Positions 26,123 to 35,992 are shown, numbered from the stretch's first letter. The stretch is 62,293 bases of DNA from an uncultured Selenomonadaceae bacterium (GCA_937902665.1 CALELM010000086.1:1-62293), one strand, 5' to 3'. The notes: a model not told the origin generated them from the letters alone. A program made the numbers and translations.

Positions 26123-27073
26123 TCAATTTTTATCATCATGAAAATAACAAGCAATATCATCCAAAATCTTCAAAAACACATCATCCTCCGACATGTGATC
26201 CACGTCATACCAATGGATATACGGCATCTTTCGATACCAAGTAAACTGACGTTTTGCAAAATGACGTGTCGATTTTTGAATAAATTCCACAGCCTCCTGA
26301 ATTGAGATTTCTCCCAAAAGTGCCGCCGCCATTTCCTTATAGCCAATTCCTTTCATAGCCTGCATTTCCCGAGTAATTCCACGATGCAGCAATGTGCGTA
26401 CTTCCTCCAAAAGCCCATGTTGCATCATCAAATCCACCCGAAGGTTAATCCGTTCATAAAGCTGTTGGCGTTCACGCCGTAGCCCAATCACATAAGCATC
26501 ATAAACCATCTCATCTTGGCATGCAATCTTCTTTTCTTGTGAAATTCGTTCCCCGCCAAGCTCTGCCACTTCAATTGCACGAATAACACGACGAAAATCA
26601 TTCTCATGCAATCGTGCCGCTGACTCTGCATCTATTTTTTCCAGCATCGCATGAACGTATGCTTTGCCATGCGTCTCCGCTAAATTCTGCAAATGTTCTC
26701 TATATGTTTTATTCCCTGCCGTTTCATTGAACTGATAACCTTCCAAAAGAGATTTTGCATAAAGACCTGTACCACCGACAAGAAGCGGTATCTTCCCTTT
26801 TTCATTGATTTCAAAAATCAACCGTTCGGCTTCTTTTTTGAAATCTGTCACATTGTAATGTTCCCAAGGCTCACGAATATCAATTAGGTGATGAGGTATT
26901 CCCTGACGTTCCTCCATAGTTGGTTTCGCTGAGCCTATATCAAACCCTCGATATACCAACATAGAATCCCCAGAAACAATTTCCGTTTGAAGAATTTTTG
27001 CCAGTTTCACAGAAAGACTGGTCTTACCAACTGCAGTTGGTCCTAAAATCACAATCAGTCTTTGCTTCACCAT
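26123..27073 (-). CDS. miaA: tRNA dimethylallyltransferase
   Basis: MiaA transfers dimethylallyl to A37 of tRNAs reading U-starting codons. The 316-aa protein has the P-loop GPTAVGKTSLS near the N-terminus, SGDSMLVYRGFDIGSAKPT, HHLIDI, VGGTGLYAKSL and the C-terminal FAKRQFTWYRK motif. It is the first gene of the miaA-hfq unit from the promoter at 27111-27140. Confidence 0.97.
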   Translation of the reverse strand: MVKQRLIVILGPTAVGKTSLSVKLAKILQTEIVSGDSMLVYRGFDIGSAKPTMEERQGIPHHLIDIREPWEHYNVTDFKKEAERLIFEINEKGKIPLLVGGTGLYAKSLLEGYQFNETAGNKTYREHLQNLAETHGKAYVHAMLEKIDAESAARLHENDFRRVIRAIEVAELGGERISQEKKIACQDEMVYDAYVIGLRRERQQLYERINLRVDLMMQHGLLEEVRTLLHRGITREMQAMKGIGYKEMAAALLGEISIQEAVEFIQKSTRHFAKRQFTWYRKMPYIHWYDVDHMSEDDVFLKILDDIACYFHDDKN

Positions 27074-27110
27074 CCAGCATCCAATCCCCCATCTTCTTCA
27101 TACTTCTACT

Positions 27111-27140
27111 ATCATACAACAGTTTTCTCAATAAAATCAA
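27111..27140 (-). promoter_or_regulatory. promoter of miaA-hfq
   Basis: On the minus strand: -35 TTGATT (27135-27140), 18-base spacer ending in TG, -10 TATGAT (27111-27116), about 38 bases before the start codon. Confidence 0.5.
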
Positions 27141-27218
27141 GAAATTATCTCCTTTACCTACTCAATTATCCTCAATCGTTTTGATTGTTTCACAATATAT
27201 TCAACATAGTATATCTTA

Positions 27219-27364
27219 TTATAACGCCCTCAATCAAGAAAATCCTACAAGAAGTTTCTTGATTGAGGGCGTTTCAACAAAGCAAGAGATATACTCGCCG
27301 CTTGTTTGCTCCATAAAATGCCCGCCATCCATAAAGGTGGTGGGCATCCTTAGCTTCGTTATAA
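27219..27364 (+). repeat. dispersed structured repeat, copy C
   Basis: 146 bp, TTATAACG to CGTTATAA. Hairpin 1 is a perfect 17-bp stem (CGCCCTCAATCAAGAAA with TTTCTTGATTGAGGGCG). Hairpin 3 differs from the other copies in sequence (ATGCCCGCCA/TGGTGGGCAT) but has the same place and size. The rest of the 27074-27458 gap holds only the miaA promoter. Confidence 0.85.
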
Positions 27365-27458
27365 ACAAATATTTTACAAAAAATCTGCCACCCAACAGTA
27401 ATGTGTGTGGCAGACTAATGTATTTTATTTCTCAAATAAGCTTCTCGATGTCATCAAG

Positions 27459-28151
27459 TCAATTGTTGCAATTCATCATGATGCAGTCTTTTCTATCCCG
27501 CATCCCTTTGTGCTTCGGGCCATGTCCTTTTTTTCCCTCAAATTTCTTCAAGTCAATACCCAATTCTTTTGCAACATCCTTCCAGTGATTATTAATTTTC
27601 TTCATGTCAAGAACGTCTTGTATATCCTTCCCCGCTTGTTTTGCAAGCATAGCTGCAAACCTAATATCCTTGGACTGATATCCTTTTTTCAAAAGGTCGC
27701 AGGCGGTATCTTTGTCAATATTCCCCTGCTTTGCCAAATGACCAGCTACAAAACCATATCGTTCTGCTGTAATCTGCTCCTGCGTAATACCAAGCTCCTG
27801 CTGCACATCCTTCCAATGATTGCTGGTTGTCTTCATTTCCATCACATCATGAAAAGACTTTCCACTAATTTTTGCAAACATTGCCGCTTGACCGATTCCA
27901 TTGAAGTTTTTCTTTTCGTTCATAGCCGCAAGAACTTCATCTTTATTGACCTGAAAAATCTCTGCTATCCTCTGGGCTGCCTTTTCCTTGTCCATCTTCA
28001 TGTGGTGCATGGGACGATGCATATTTTTTTGCTCAAATTGATGCTGTGGAACATTTTCTTCACTCTGTGCAGCACTAACCGTCAAACTCCCTACCAACAA
28101 CATTGTCCCTGCAATCATCCCTGCTACCACTTTTTTTGCATACTTTTTCAT
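27459..28151 (-). CDS. secreted protein with duplicated HWKDV-type domain
   Basis: A 230-aa exported protein with a signal peptide of about 28 residues (GTMLLVGSLTVSAAQ). The mature part begins with a His/Met-rich stretch (HRPMHHMKMD) and then has two related units, each ending in NHWKDVxxELGI (near residues 112-123 and 187-198), and a KKGHGPKHKG basic tail. The His/Met content would allow metal binding, but this is inference; no function is known to me. The ATG follows AAAGGCG at nine bases; a TTG three codons earlier is less likely. A -10-like TATAAT lies about 65 bases upstream. Confidence 0.65.
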   Translation of the reverse strand: MKKYAKKVVAGMIAGTMLLVGSLTVSAAQSEENVPQHQFEQKNMHRPMHHMKMDKEKAAQRIAEIFQVNKDEVLAAMNEKKNFNGIGQAAMFAKISGKSFHDVMEMKTTSNHWKDVQQELGITQEQITAERYGFVAGHLAKQGNIDKDTACDLLKKGYQSKDIRFAAMLAKQAGKDIQDVLDMKKINNHWKDVAKELGIDLKKFEGKKGHGPKHKGMRDRKDCIMMNCNN

Positions 28152-28276
28152 AGAAATCAACGCCTTTCAAAAATAAATATTTTCTTTATCGACTTTCGAT
28201 GGTATTATTATAGGAGACAGGAATTAGAGTGTCTTTAGCCTGAAATTAGAAATAAATAAGAAAAGAGGTGTTTTTT

Positions 28277-28486
28277 ATGACAGGACAGGATTTGGAAAAG
28301 CTGGTTCAAGAAAAAATAGATGAGGCTTGCAAGGGAACAGAGCATCCAAAAAAATTCTTCATCACAGAAAATGGTCGTGGCGTAACGGATGGCGGCGATC
28401 TCTACAATGCGCTTCTAAAGGATGTTCTCAACGTAGTGCAAAAAGCAACGACTGAGATTCTAAAAGAAGTTGTTCTGAAAAAGTAA
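28277..28486 (+). CDS. small hypothetical protein
   Basis: A 69-aa soluble protein with no recognised domain (TGQDLEKLVQEKIDEACKGT, then helical C-terminus). It is the only plus-strand gene in this part of the core block. AAAAGAGGTG precedes the ATG and a strong terminator follows four bases after the stop, so it looks like a real, single-gene transcript. Confidence 0.65.
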   Translation: MTGQDLEKLVQEKIDEACKGTEHPKKFFITENGRGVTDGGDLYNALLKDVLNVVQKATTEILKEVVLKK

Positions 28487-28489
28487 GAA

Positions 28490-28532
28490 AATCCCCTGCA
28501 AAGAAAACTGTCTTGCTTCTTTGCAGGGGATT
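28490..28532. terminator. bidirectional terminator
   Basis: A perfect 16-bp stem (28490-28505 with 28517-28532), followed by TTTTTT on the plus strand and A-rich sequence that gives T's on the minus strand. It ends both the small plus gene and the ribF operon. Confidence 0.9.
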
Positions 28533-28543
28533 TTTTATGCTAT

Positions 28544-29479
28544 TCACGAGGATTTCCATTCATTGCATATCGCCGTCGCAGCCATTTTATCTTTATGCAG
28601 CTGCTTAACCAAATGTTCCGCTGAATTAAATTTTTTCTCATCTCGCAATTTCTGCAAGAAAAACACATGCAGAGGTTTATCATAAATATCCTTTTGAAAA
28701 TCCAGAATATGCACCTCCAAACGATGATAACATCCTTCAAAGGTTGGGTTATTTCCTATGTTAGCAACTCCATGATAAATCTTTCCGTCATAAAGAACCT
28801 TTACTGCATAAACACCATTCGGAAGCATTGCGCAATAATCTGGAATCATAAGGTTTGCCGTAGGAAATCCCAAAGTGCGACCTCTGCGGTCTCCATGAAC
28901 TACTCTGCCTAAAAAAGTAAACGGCCGACCAAGAAATTCATTCACTACAGGCAGCTCTCCATTTTTCAGCAATTCTCGAATTCGCGTACTGCTTATCGCA
29001 CGGCCACAATCGAGTATCGTCGGACAAATCTCGGCACAAAATCCATAGTCTTTTCCGGCACGCATCAACAAACGTTGATTGCCTTTTCCTTGATACCCAA
29101 AGGTAAAGTTAGCGCCTGTCACTACATAAAGAGGTGCCAGATTATCCTGCAATATCTCCATGAACTTGTTTGGGGATATGCGCGAAAACTCTTTCGTAAA
29201 GGATATATTAAAAACTACCTCCACGCCCATCCTTTCGAGAATAGCATTTCTGAGGTCCGGGCTTCCTATTTGAAGAGGCATACGCTCTGGAGCAACTACG
29301 GAAAGCGGATGATTGCTAAAGGTAAACACCACGCACTGCCCATCCATTCCTTCTGCCAATTCCATGGCACGATGCACAATACTCTGATGGCCAATATGCA
29401 TACCATCAAACATTCCAAGTGCCACAACAATCTTTTTGTACTTATTCTTGATATCTGTTATCTTTGTATAAATTTTCAT
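28544..29479 (-). CDS. ribF: bifunctional riboflavin kinase / FAD synthetase
   Basis: Phosphorylates riboflavin to FMN and adenylates FMN to FAD. The 311-aa protein has the nucleotidyltransferase domain first (GMFDGMHIGHQSIVHRA with the GxFDGxHxGH motif, SSTRIRELL near 160) and the flavokinase domain second (FLGRVVHGDRRGRTLGFPTANL, then YHGVANIGNNPTFEG). It is the last gene of the rimP-infB operon, two bases after the truB stop. Confidence 0.97.
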   Translation of the reverse strand: MKIYTKITDIKNKYKKIVVALGMFDGMHIGHQSIVHRAMELAEGMDGQCVVFTFSNHPLSVVAPERMPLQIGSPDLRNAILERMGVEVVFNISFTKEFSRISPNKFMEILQDNLAPLYVVTGANFTFGYQGKGNQRLLMRAGKDYGFCAEICPTILDCGRAISSTRIRELLKNGELPVVNEFLGRPFTFLGRVVHGDRRGRTLGFPTANLMIPDYCAMLPNGVYAVKVLYDGKIYHGVANIGNNPTFEGCYHRLEVHILDFQKDIYDKPLHVFFLQKLRDEKKFNSAEHLVKQLHKDKMAATAICNEWKSS

Positions 29480-29480
29480 G

Positions 29481-30353
29481 TCAATTCTTGTATACCTTTA
29501 TTGGGCAAACAGCCTGCTTGGATTGATCGTAACGAGCCATGCCCAAGAACCTTCCATTGCAGAATACGCTGAAAACCTGATTCATCTTTAATGAAAGCTC
29601 TCTCGTTGAAAGTCCATTGCAAAATGCTTTCTCTCTATGCTCTGGCAAATCATAACGCGGAATGTGCGAAAAACATTCCTCTGCTGGAAGAATTGCTTCT
29701 TCTCCTATCTGGCTTAATTCTTCTAATGTACAGGAATCCTCCAACTGGAATGATCCGACTCTTGTACGAAGCAAAAAAGACATGACAGCAGGTATTCCCA
29801 AGCGGCTTCCTATATCCATGCAGAGCGTGCGAATATAGGTGCCTTTGGAACAATCCACATCCACTAAAAAGGTTTGCTCCTGCTCGTTTAACTGTAAAAG
29901 CTCCAACCGCATAATTTCAATATCCCGTGCTGGAATTTCTACCTTTAAATCCTGCCTTGCAAGGTCGCATGCCCTTTTTCCGTTAATCTTGATGGCAGAA
30001 TAAATCGGAGGAACCTGCGTAATTTTACCATGAAAACCTTCCATGATTTTAGAAACTTCACAGAAAGACGGCATAGAAAAGTCCGTAACCTGCTCCACTA
30101 GGGTTCCAAACAAATCCCCAGAATCCGTAGAAACTCCAAGTTTTACTTCGGCTCGATAGGATTTGTCTCCCGGCAAAAACTCAATCATTCTCGTAGCACG
30201 TCCCACAGCTACAGGAAGCACCCCTGCCGCTCCGGGATCCAAGGTTCCTGCATGTCCAACACGCTTGGTATGGAATATCCTTCGTATTGCCGAAACCACA
30301 TCATGAGAAGACATGCCAGGCGGTTTTAAGACGTTTAAAAAACCATCTGTCAT
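29481..30353 (-). CDS. truB: tRNA pseudouridine(55) synthase
   Basis: Makes pseudouridine 55 in the T-loop of tRNAs. The 290-aa protein opens with NVLKPPGMSSHDVV, has the catalytic Asp in VGHAGTLDPGAAGVLPVAVG, and the SAIKINGKRACDLAR and SKGTYIRTLCMDIG motifs. A PUA-like C-terminal part follows. It overlaps nrnA by four bases. Confidence 0.97.
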   Translation of the reverse strand: MTDGFLNVLKPPGMSSHDVVSAIRRIFHTKRVGHAGTLDPGAAGVLPVAVGRATRMIEFLPGDKSYRAEVKLGVSTDSGDLFGTLVEQVTDFSMPSFCEVSKIMEGFHGKITQVPPIYSAIKINGKRACDLARQDLKVEIPARDIEIMRLELLQLNEQEQTFLVDVDCSKGTYIRTLCMDIGSRLGIPAVMSFLLRTRVGSFQLEDSCTLEELSQIGEEAILPAEECFSHIPRYDLPEHREKAFCNGLSTRELSLKMNQVFSVFCNGRFLGMARYDQSKQAVCPIKVYKN

Positions 30354-31297
30354 GCATTTTCCTCCAATGCAGCAGAAACTGCCTTTTTTATCACGTCTTT
30401 TGCTTCTTCAAATGGCATAGCAAGCGTGCAACCAGCGGCTCGTACATGGCCGCCGCCACCAAATGCTGACGCAATCTTTGCAACATCAATCCCCTTGGAA
30501 CGCATGCTGACACGACACACATTTTCTTCCTTGCATTTCAGCAAAACAGCAACATCCACACCGTCAATGACACGAACCATGTCAATAAAGCTATCCGTCC
30601 TCTCCAGCTTTGATACCTGTTCCAAATCCAAGAAAATCCCAGCTCCACGATTCTTTGCAAAAAGCTCAATCGTTTGCATGGCATCTGCCATGCCTTTGAT
30701 TACGTCATACGATTTTTGTTCCATTGCCTCAGATATCACATTAGGCTGCACACCAATATCCATCAAATCTGCCGCTGCACGCATACAAAAAGGAGTCGTA
30801 TTGGAATAACGGAAAAAACCTGTATCCGTAGCGATTCCCGTATACAAGCATACAGCCGCTTCCTTTGTAAAAACAGCCCCCATTTCCTGCACCAGCTCGA
30901 ATAGAATTGCTGACACAGCGGCACGAGCAGGATTTATATAGGCAAACTCCATAGTACCTTGATTCGTTGTATGATGGTCAATATTCAATACATGCGAAGC
31001 ATTTACGAACTCAGAAACAACACCGATACGGTCATCTAAAGTGTCTAAAACAACAAGCAAATCTGCTTGAACCTTTTGGCTAGGTTTCTCAATAAGCTCA
31101 TACCCCGGCAACACAGAAAAATTCTTTGGAATATCATCGTCAATGAAAACCTGTACCTTTTTTCCCATAGACTGCAAAACGTGCATCAATCCCAAGCACG
31201 ATCCAATAGCATCACCATCAGGATTAACGTGTGCTGTCAAAACCAAGGTTTGTGCCTCAAGCAGTTTAGTTGCTGTTTCCTTCAATGATATTTTCAT
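30350..31297 (-). CDS. nrnA: DHH-family oligoribonuclease/pAp phosphatase
   Basis: NrnA degrades nano-RNAs and dephosphorylates pAp. The 315-aa protein has the DHH domain motifs HVNPDGDAIGSCLGL, DTLDDRIG and NIDHHTTNQGTM, and the DHHA1 C-terminal GGGGHVRAAGCTL. It lies between rbfA and truB as in most Firmicutes. Confidence 0.95.
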   Translation of the reverse strand: MKISLKETATKLLEAQTLVLTAHVNPDGDAIGSCLGLMHVLQSMGKKVQVFIDDDIPKNFSVLPGYELIEKPSQKVQADLLVVLDTLDDRIGVVSEFVNASHVLNIDHHTTNQGTMEFAYINPARAAVSAILFELVQEMGAVFTKEAAVCLYTGIATDTGFFRYSNTTPFCMRAAADLMDIGVQPNVISEAMEQKSYDVIKGMADAMQTIELFAKNRGAGIFLDLEQVSKLERTDSFIDMVRVIDGVDVAVLLKCKEENVCRVSMRSKGIDVAKIASAFGGGGHVRAAGCTLAMPFEEAKDVIKKAVSAALEENA

Positions 31298-31317
31298 GTA
31301 TATTCTTCCCTCTGATG

Positions 31318-31662
31318 CTAGTCATTTTGAATTGACTGGAGCAATTTTTGAATATGCTCGCTATAATCCAGTGATTTGTCAACCACAAGCTTTAACTCCG
31401 GCGTAAACCGAAGTCGGATACGTTGTCCTATTTCCTTCCGAATATATCCCAAAGAACTTTGCAGACCGTTCCAGCAATCCTTTGCCTGCTGTTCATTTCC
31501 CATGAGACTGACATAAATCTTTGCCTCACGCAAGTCCCTGGTAACTTCTACTTGAGTCACCGTAACAAATCCAATCCGTGGATCTTTTAGCTCACGCAGA
31601 ATAATTTGGCTAATCTCCTGCTTCATAAGCTCCTGAAGCTTTTCCACACGAAGCTGACTCAT
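31318..31662 (-). CDS. rbfA: ribosome-binding factor A
   Basis: A KH-fold factor that helps mature the 3' and 5' ends of 16S rRNA in the 30S subunit. The 114-aa protein has the expected ISQIILRELKDPRIGFVTVT core and LGYIRKEIGQRIRLRFTPEL. GAGGTGGG precedes the ATG. It follows infB by 41 bases. Confidence 0.96.
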   Translation of the reverse strand: MSQLRVEKLQELMKQEISQIILRELKDPRIGFVTVTQVEVTRDLREAKIYVSLMGNEQQAKDCWNGLQSSLGYIRKEIGQRIRLRFTPELKLVVDKSLDYSEHIQKLLQSIQND

Positions 31663-31703
31663 AAGAAAATTTTCCCACCTCTCCCTTGAATAACTACTTC
31701 ATA

Positions 31704-34214
31704 TCAATCATTTTTTTCGTCAGCCTTATTTTGTTCTTCCCTGCGTTTTGCTGCAGCCTTGTTCACTTCTGAAATAGAAGTTTCAATTTCCTCCATTGTG
31801 TAAGGCTCAATGATATCTCCCTCTCGGAAATCCCTAAAATCAATAATGGAAATACCACATTCATAGCCTGCAGCAACTTCCTTAACTTCATCCTTGAAGC
31901 GGCGAAGTGAATCAATTTCACCATCAAATATTTCAATGTTGTCACGGATAATGCGAATCTTGGAGTTGTTGAAAATCTTTCCTTCAAGAACATAAGAGCC
32001 GGCAACCAGTGCCTTGGAAAATTTCATAACCTGACGAATTTCCACGCGTCCCTGTACAACTTCCTTATATTTTGGTGCAAGCATACCGCTCATGGCATCC
32101 TTCACATCATTCAAGGCATCATAAATAACTCGATAAGTACGAATATCTATACTTTCCTCATCTGCCTTTGCACGTGCATTCGCATCAGGACGGACATTAA
32201 ATGCAATAACCAATGCGTTGGAAGCAGATGCCAACATTACGTCAGATTCGTTTACAGCACCAACACCAGAATGAACGATATTGACACGAACCTCATCATT
32301 CTTATTGAGTCCAAGCAAGGAAGTATTCAGTGCCTCCACAGAACCCTGTACATCAGCTTTCACAAGGATATTAAGATCCTTGATGCTACCCTCCTGAATT
32401 TGCTGGAAAAGATCATCCAAGGAAACCTTCTTGGATTTCATCAGCTTCGTACGCTGTCGTTCCACACGTGCATCAGCAATCGAACGTGCCTGTTTTTCTT
32501 CCAATACAGCAAGAATATCGCCTGCTGCCGGAACATCATTGAACCCAAGAACTTCAACAGGAACCGATGGACCGGCCTTCTTGACACTGTCGCCACGATC
32601 GTTGCTCATTGCACGTACTTTTCCATACGTCGTTCCAGCAATAATAGAATCACCAATACGCAACGTACCGCTTTGAACCAAAACCGTTGCTACAGGGCCG
32701 CGACCCTTATCAAGTTCTGCCTCAATGATGACTCCACGTGCTGCACGATTCGGATTTGCCTTAAACTCATGAACCTCAGCAACCAGCAAAATCATTTCCA
32801 GCAAATCATCGATTCCCTGTTTTTGTTTTGCAGAAACTGGAACCATGATAGTATCTCCGCCATATTCCTCTGAAATAAGGCCATGTTCCATTAATTCCTG
32901 CTTGACACGTTCAGGATTCGCTCCTGGTTTATCAATTTTATTGACAGCAACAATAATAGGAACTCCTGCCGACTTAGCATGATGGATAGCTTCTATTGTC
33001 TGCGGCATAACGCCATCATCAGCTGCAACAACGAGAATTGCTATATCGGTAACTTGAGCACCTCGTGCACGCATAGCCGTAAAGGCTTCATGCCCTGGCG
33101 TATCAAGGAACACAATTTTTTTGTCCTTGCAAATTACTTGATATGCACCAATTTGCTGAGTAATCCCGCCTGCCTCATGTGCTGATACAGAGGTTTTGCG
33201 AATAACATCCAACAGGGAGGTCTTTCCATGATCGACATGTCCCATAACTGTTACAACAGGGGGGCGGTGCTTCAAAGTTTTGGGATCATCTTCAATCTCT
33301 GGTATTTCTGTCGGATCTACTTCTGGCGGCAGTTCTTCCGTCGTTACTCCAAACTCAGATGCCACCACTGAGGCTGTATCAAAATCAATCTCTTGGTTGA
33401 TTGTTGCCATAACTCCCATCAAGAACAGCTTTTTGATTACTTCTGCAGCTGTACAGCTCATCTTGCTGGCAAGTTCTTTAACTGTAATGGATTCACCTAG
33501 CTTAATATGCTTTGGACGTGCAATTTCTGCCTTTACAACAGGCTGTACTTTCTTGTTTCTGCGATCCTTTCGCATACCGTTACGATGCTCATTGTGCATA
33601 TCATTGTGATCATTGCCATCACGATGGTTACGATTACGATTGCCTCGTCCTCCGTTACGTTCTTCGTTGCGAGCATTGTCATCACGATTACGCCGATCGC
33701 GATTGGAACGCTCAGATCGCTCGCCCTGTCCAGCAGAACGTTCACTTCCCCGCTCATTATTAGCAGAACGTCCCTGCGTGTTACCTTCAGATTGTGCAGT
33801 TCCCTTGCGAAAATCTTTACGGTTCTGCTGACGGCCAGACCCTTGAGATTCTTGCACATTCTTATCATTGCGATGACCATTTCCTGCATGATTGCGGTCT
33901 TTTTTATTTTCGTGATTCTCATGCTCTGTATTTTTCTTTAAAGATTCTTTTTTCACAGATTTTTTTTCTTCTTTCTTATCCGACGTTACATTTTCTGTTT
34001 GTTTCGTCGTTGTTTTCTTTACTGGTTCAGCTTTCTTTACCTGCACTGCCGTCTTCTTAGGCGATAAAGCATTCTTCACTACTTCATAAATATCATCTTC
34101 TACGCTTGAAAAATGATTTCTCACCTTGACGTTATTTTTTCCCAATATTTCAAGCACTACTTTTGTATCCGTATTAAATTCTTTTGCGATTTTATAGACT
34201 ACATGCTTCGACAT
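31704..34214 (-). CDS. infB: translation initiation factor IF-2
   Basis: The GTPase that brings initiator tRNA to the ribosome. The 836-aa protein has an N-terminal IF2_N helix (VYKIAKEFNTDTKVVLEIL), a long low-complexity linker rich in Arg, Asn, Glu and Gly (about residues 95-230), a second IF2_N-like part (SITVKELASKM), and the G domain from about 325: GHVDHGKTS, DTPGHEAF, NKIDKPGANPE, SAK. Domains II-IV follow. The ATG at 34214 has GGGGGTGG upstream; 34238 would overlap ylxQ. Confidence 0.97.
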   Translation of the reverse strand: MSKHVVYKIAKEFNTDTKVVLEILGKNNVKVRNHFSSVEDDIYEVVKNALSPKKTAVQVKKAEPVKKTTTKQTENVTSDKKEEKKSVKKESLKKNTEHENHENKKDRNHAGNGHRNDKNVQESQGSGRQQNRKDFRKGTAQSEGNTQGRSANNERGSERSAGQGERSERSNRDRRNRDDNARNEERNGGRGNRNRNHRDGNDHNDMHNEHRNGMRKDRRNKKVQPVVKAEIARPKHIKLGESITVKELASKMSCTAAEVIKKLFLMGVMATINQEIDFDTASVVASEFGVTTEELPPEVDPTEIPEIEDDPKTLKHRPPVVTVMGHVDHGKTSLLDVIRKTSVSAHEAGGITQQIGAYQVICKDKKIVFLDTPGHEAFTAMRARGAQVTDIAILVVAADDGVMPQTIEAIHHAKSAGVPIIVAVNKIDKPGANPERVKQELMEHGLISEEYGGDTIMVPVSAKQKQGIDDLLEMILLVAEVHEFKANPNRAARGVIIEAELDKGRGPVATVLVQSGTLRIGDSIIAGTTYGKVRAMSNDRGDSVKKAGPSVPVEVLGFNDVPAAGDILAVLEEKQARSIADARVERQRTKLMKSKKVSLDDLFQQIQEGSIKDLNILVKADVQGSVEALNTSLLGLNKNDEVRVNIVHSGVGAVNESDVMLASASNALVIAFNVRPDANARAKADEESIDIRTYRVIYDALNDVKDAMSGMLAPKYKEVVQGRVEIRQVMKFSKALVAGSYVLEGKIFNNSKIRIIRDNIEIFDGEIDSLRRFKDEVKEVAAGYECGISIIDFRDFREGDIIEPYTMEEIETSISEVNKAAAKRREEQNKADEKND

Positions 34215-34227
34215 CGAGCCACCCCCA

Positions 34228-34554
34228 TTAAATTCCACCTTTTTCGATAAGTTTTTTTAAGGAATTACTAAATCCTTCGTCCAATAAGACAGCAACTGCT
34301 CGGTATTCCTTGCCTAAACACTTACCAAGAAGCGCTTTTGTTAAACAAAACGAAAAAGATACCCTATGTTTGCCAGCCAATTCAGTAAAAGTATGCTTTG
34401 ATTCTTCCGAGGCATCTTTCGCAATTAAAATGTGCTTCGCTTTTTTCCCCTTCATTGCTTCCTCTGAAGCAAAGCTCCCAGAAACAACTTTTCCAGCACG
34501 CTGTGCCATGCTCAAAAGATTCATGATTCGCTTATCTTCTGGCAGAAATATCAT
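34228..34554 (-). CDS. ylxQ: L7Ae-family ribosomal-type protein YlxQ
   Basis: A 108-aa L7Ae/L30e-fold protein that is expected to bind kink-turn RNA; its cell role is poorly known. MNLLSMAQRAGKVVSGSFA and KHILIAKDASEESK are the family core. It sits in the nusA-ylxR-ylxQ-infB order and overlaps the ylxR stop by four bases. Confidence 0.9.
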   Translation of the reverse strand: MIFLPEDKRIMNLLSMAQRAGKVVSGSFASEEAMKGKKAKHILIAKDASEESKHTFTELAGKHRVSFSFCLTKALLGKCLGKEYRAVAVLLDEGFSNSLKKLIEKGGI

Positions 34555-34835
34555 TGCAATTCCTCCATGCTTGCCATTTGCTGCTCAAGAATATCATATA
34601 TGTGATTATCGATATTACTCTTAAAGGAACGTTCAAATCCATGATTTTTTTTCGCTGCATCAAAACATTCTTTCTTTCTGCAAATATATGCTCCGCGTCC
34701 CGACTTTTTTCCTGTAAGATCAACAAAAAATTCTCCCTCAGGACTTCGCACGATTCTTATCATATCTTTTTTAGGTCGTGTTTCCTGACAACCCGTGCAC
34801 ATTCTTTCTGGAATTTTTTTTCCCTTCAAAATCAC
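34551..34835 (-). CDS. ylxR: YlxR (DUF448) RNA-binding protein
   Basis: A 94-aa protein of the YlxR/DUF448 family, with RMCTGCQETRPKKDMIRIVR, then GRGAYICRKKECFDAA. Members are basic RNA-binding or RNase P-associated regulators. The start is GTG and overlaps the nusA stop, so translation is coupled. Confidence 0.92.
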   Translation of the reverse strand: MILKGKKIPERMCTGCQETRPKKDMIRIVRSPEGEFFVDLTGKKSGRGAYICRKKECFDAAKKNHGFERSFKSNIDNHIYDILEQQMASMEELQ

Positions 34836-35968
34836 TCACCCTCTGCAGTAAAAGATTCATCACTTGTGACTTCAATCTCACTCATACCATCAGCCAGGGT
34901 TTCATTAGCGGCCTGCGACTCACTCTTAATATCGATTTTCCAACCTGTCAGCTTTGCTGCAAGACGTGCATTTTGACCTTCTTTCCCAATAGCAAGGGAA
35001 AGCTGATAATCCGGTACTACAACACGAGAAACTTTTTCTTCTTCATTAATTGCAACAGAAACGACCTTTGCCGGACTCAATGCATTTGCAATATATTTTG
35101 CCGAATCTTGATTCCACTTGACAATATCGATCTTTTCACTGCCAAGTTCATTTACAACAGACTGCACACGCATACCTTTTTGACCGACACAAGCTCCTAC
35201 AGGATCCACAGTTTCATCATTGGAATGAACAGCTATCTTGGAACGCATCCCTGGTTCGCGAGCCACAGATTTTATTTCAACAATTCCCTCCTGAATTTCA
35301 GGAACTTCAAGCTCAAACAACCTTTTCAAGAGGCCTGGATGCGTGCGAGACACAACAATCTGAGGTCCCTTGTTTGTTTTTTTCACTTCTACTACATAGG
35401 TCTTTATTCTGTCTCCATGATTATAGGTTTCCATCGGAATCTGTTCCGTTGGTGAAAGAACAGCCTCCGTTCTTCCCAAATCAATGAATACATTTCGGTT
35501 TTCAACCCGAGTAACCAAACCTGTAAGAATATCATTGGCACGGCTAATAAATTCATCATAAATAATACCGCGTTCTGCTTCACGGATACGCTGCACAACG
35601 ACCTGCTTTGCTGTTTGTGCTGCAATACGTCCAAAATTCGCAGGAGTTACTTCTATTTCCAGCTCATCATCCACTTCATATTTTGGATCAATAGCTCGTG
35701 CCTGTCCGATGGAAATTTGTAAAACCTCATCTTCTACAACTTCCACTACTTTTTTTATGGCATAGACATGATAACTTCCTGTTTCACGGCTCAATGTTAC
35801 TCGAACATTCTGTGCAGAACCAAAATTTCTCTTATAAGCAGAAATCAGTGCTGCCTCAATCGCTTCAAAAAGGACTTCAGAGGCTATTCCTTTCTCACTT
35901 CCCAATTCCTTCAATGCCTCAAGGAAGCCCTGCCCATTGTCATTTTCCTTGCGTTTCTTGCTAATCAA
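34832..35968 (-). CDS. nusA: transcription termination/antitermination factor NusA
   Basis: NusA binds RNA polymerase and RNA to control pausing and termination. The 378-aa protein has the N-terminal polymerase-binding part (EALKELGSEKGIASEVLFEAIEAAL, given in short), an S1 domain near 135-200 with GLVTRVENRNVFIDLG, and two KH domains with DPVGACVGQKGMRVQ and LAIGKEGQNARLAAKLTG. The start is a TTG with GGAGG seven bases upstream. There is a short acidic tail after KH2, as in other Firmicutes. Confidence 0.96.
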   Translation of the reverse strand: MISKKRKENDNGQGFLEALKELGSEKGIASEVLFEAIEAALISAYKRNFGSAQNVRVTLSRETGSYHVYAIKKVVEVVEDEVLQISIGQARAIDPKYEVDDELEIEVTPANFGRIAAQTAKQVVVQRIREAERGIIYDEFISRANDILTGLVTRVENRNVFIDLGRTEAVLSPTEQIPMETYNHGDRIKTYVVEVKKTNKGPQIVVSRTHPGLLKRLFELEVPEIQEGIVEIKSVAREPGMRSKIAVHSNDETVDPVGACVGQKGMRVQSVVNELGSEKIDIVKWNQDSAKYIANALSPAKVVSVAINEEEKVSRVVVPDYQLSLAIGKEGQNARLAAKLTGWKIDIKSESQAANETLADGMSEIEVTSDESFTAEGE

Positions 35969-35992
35969 TTTATATCCTCCAATACTTTATGT

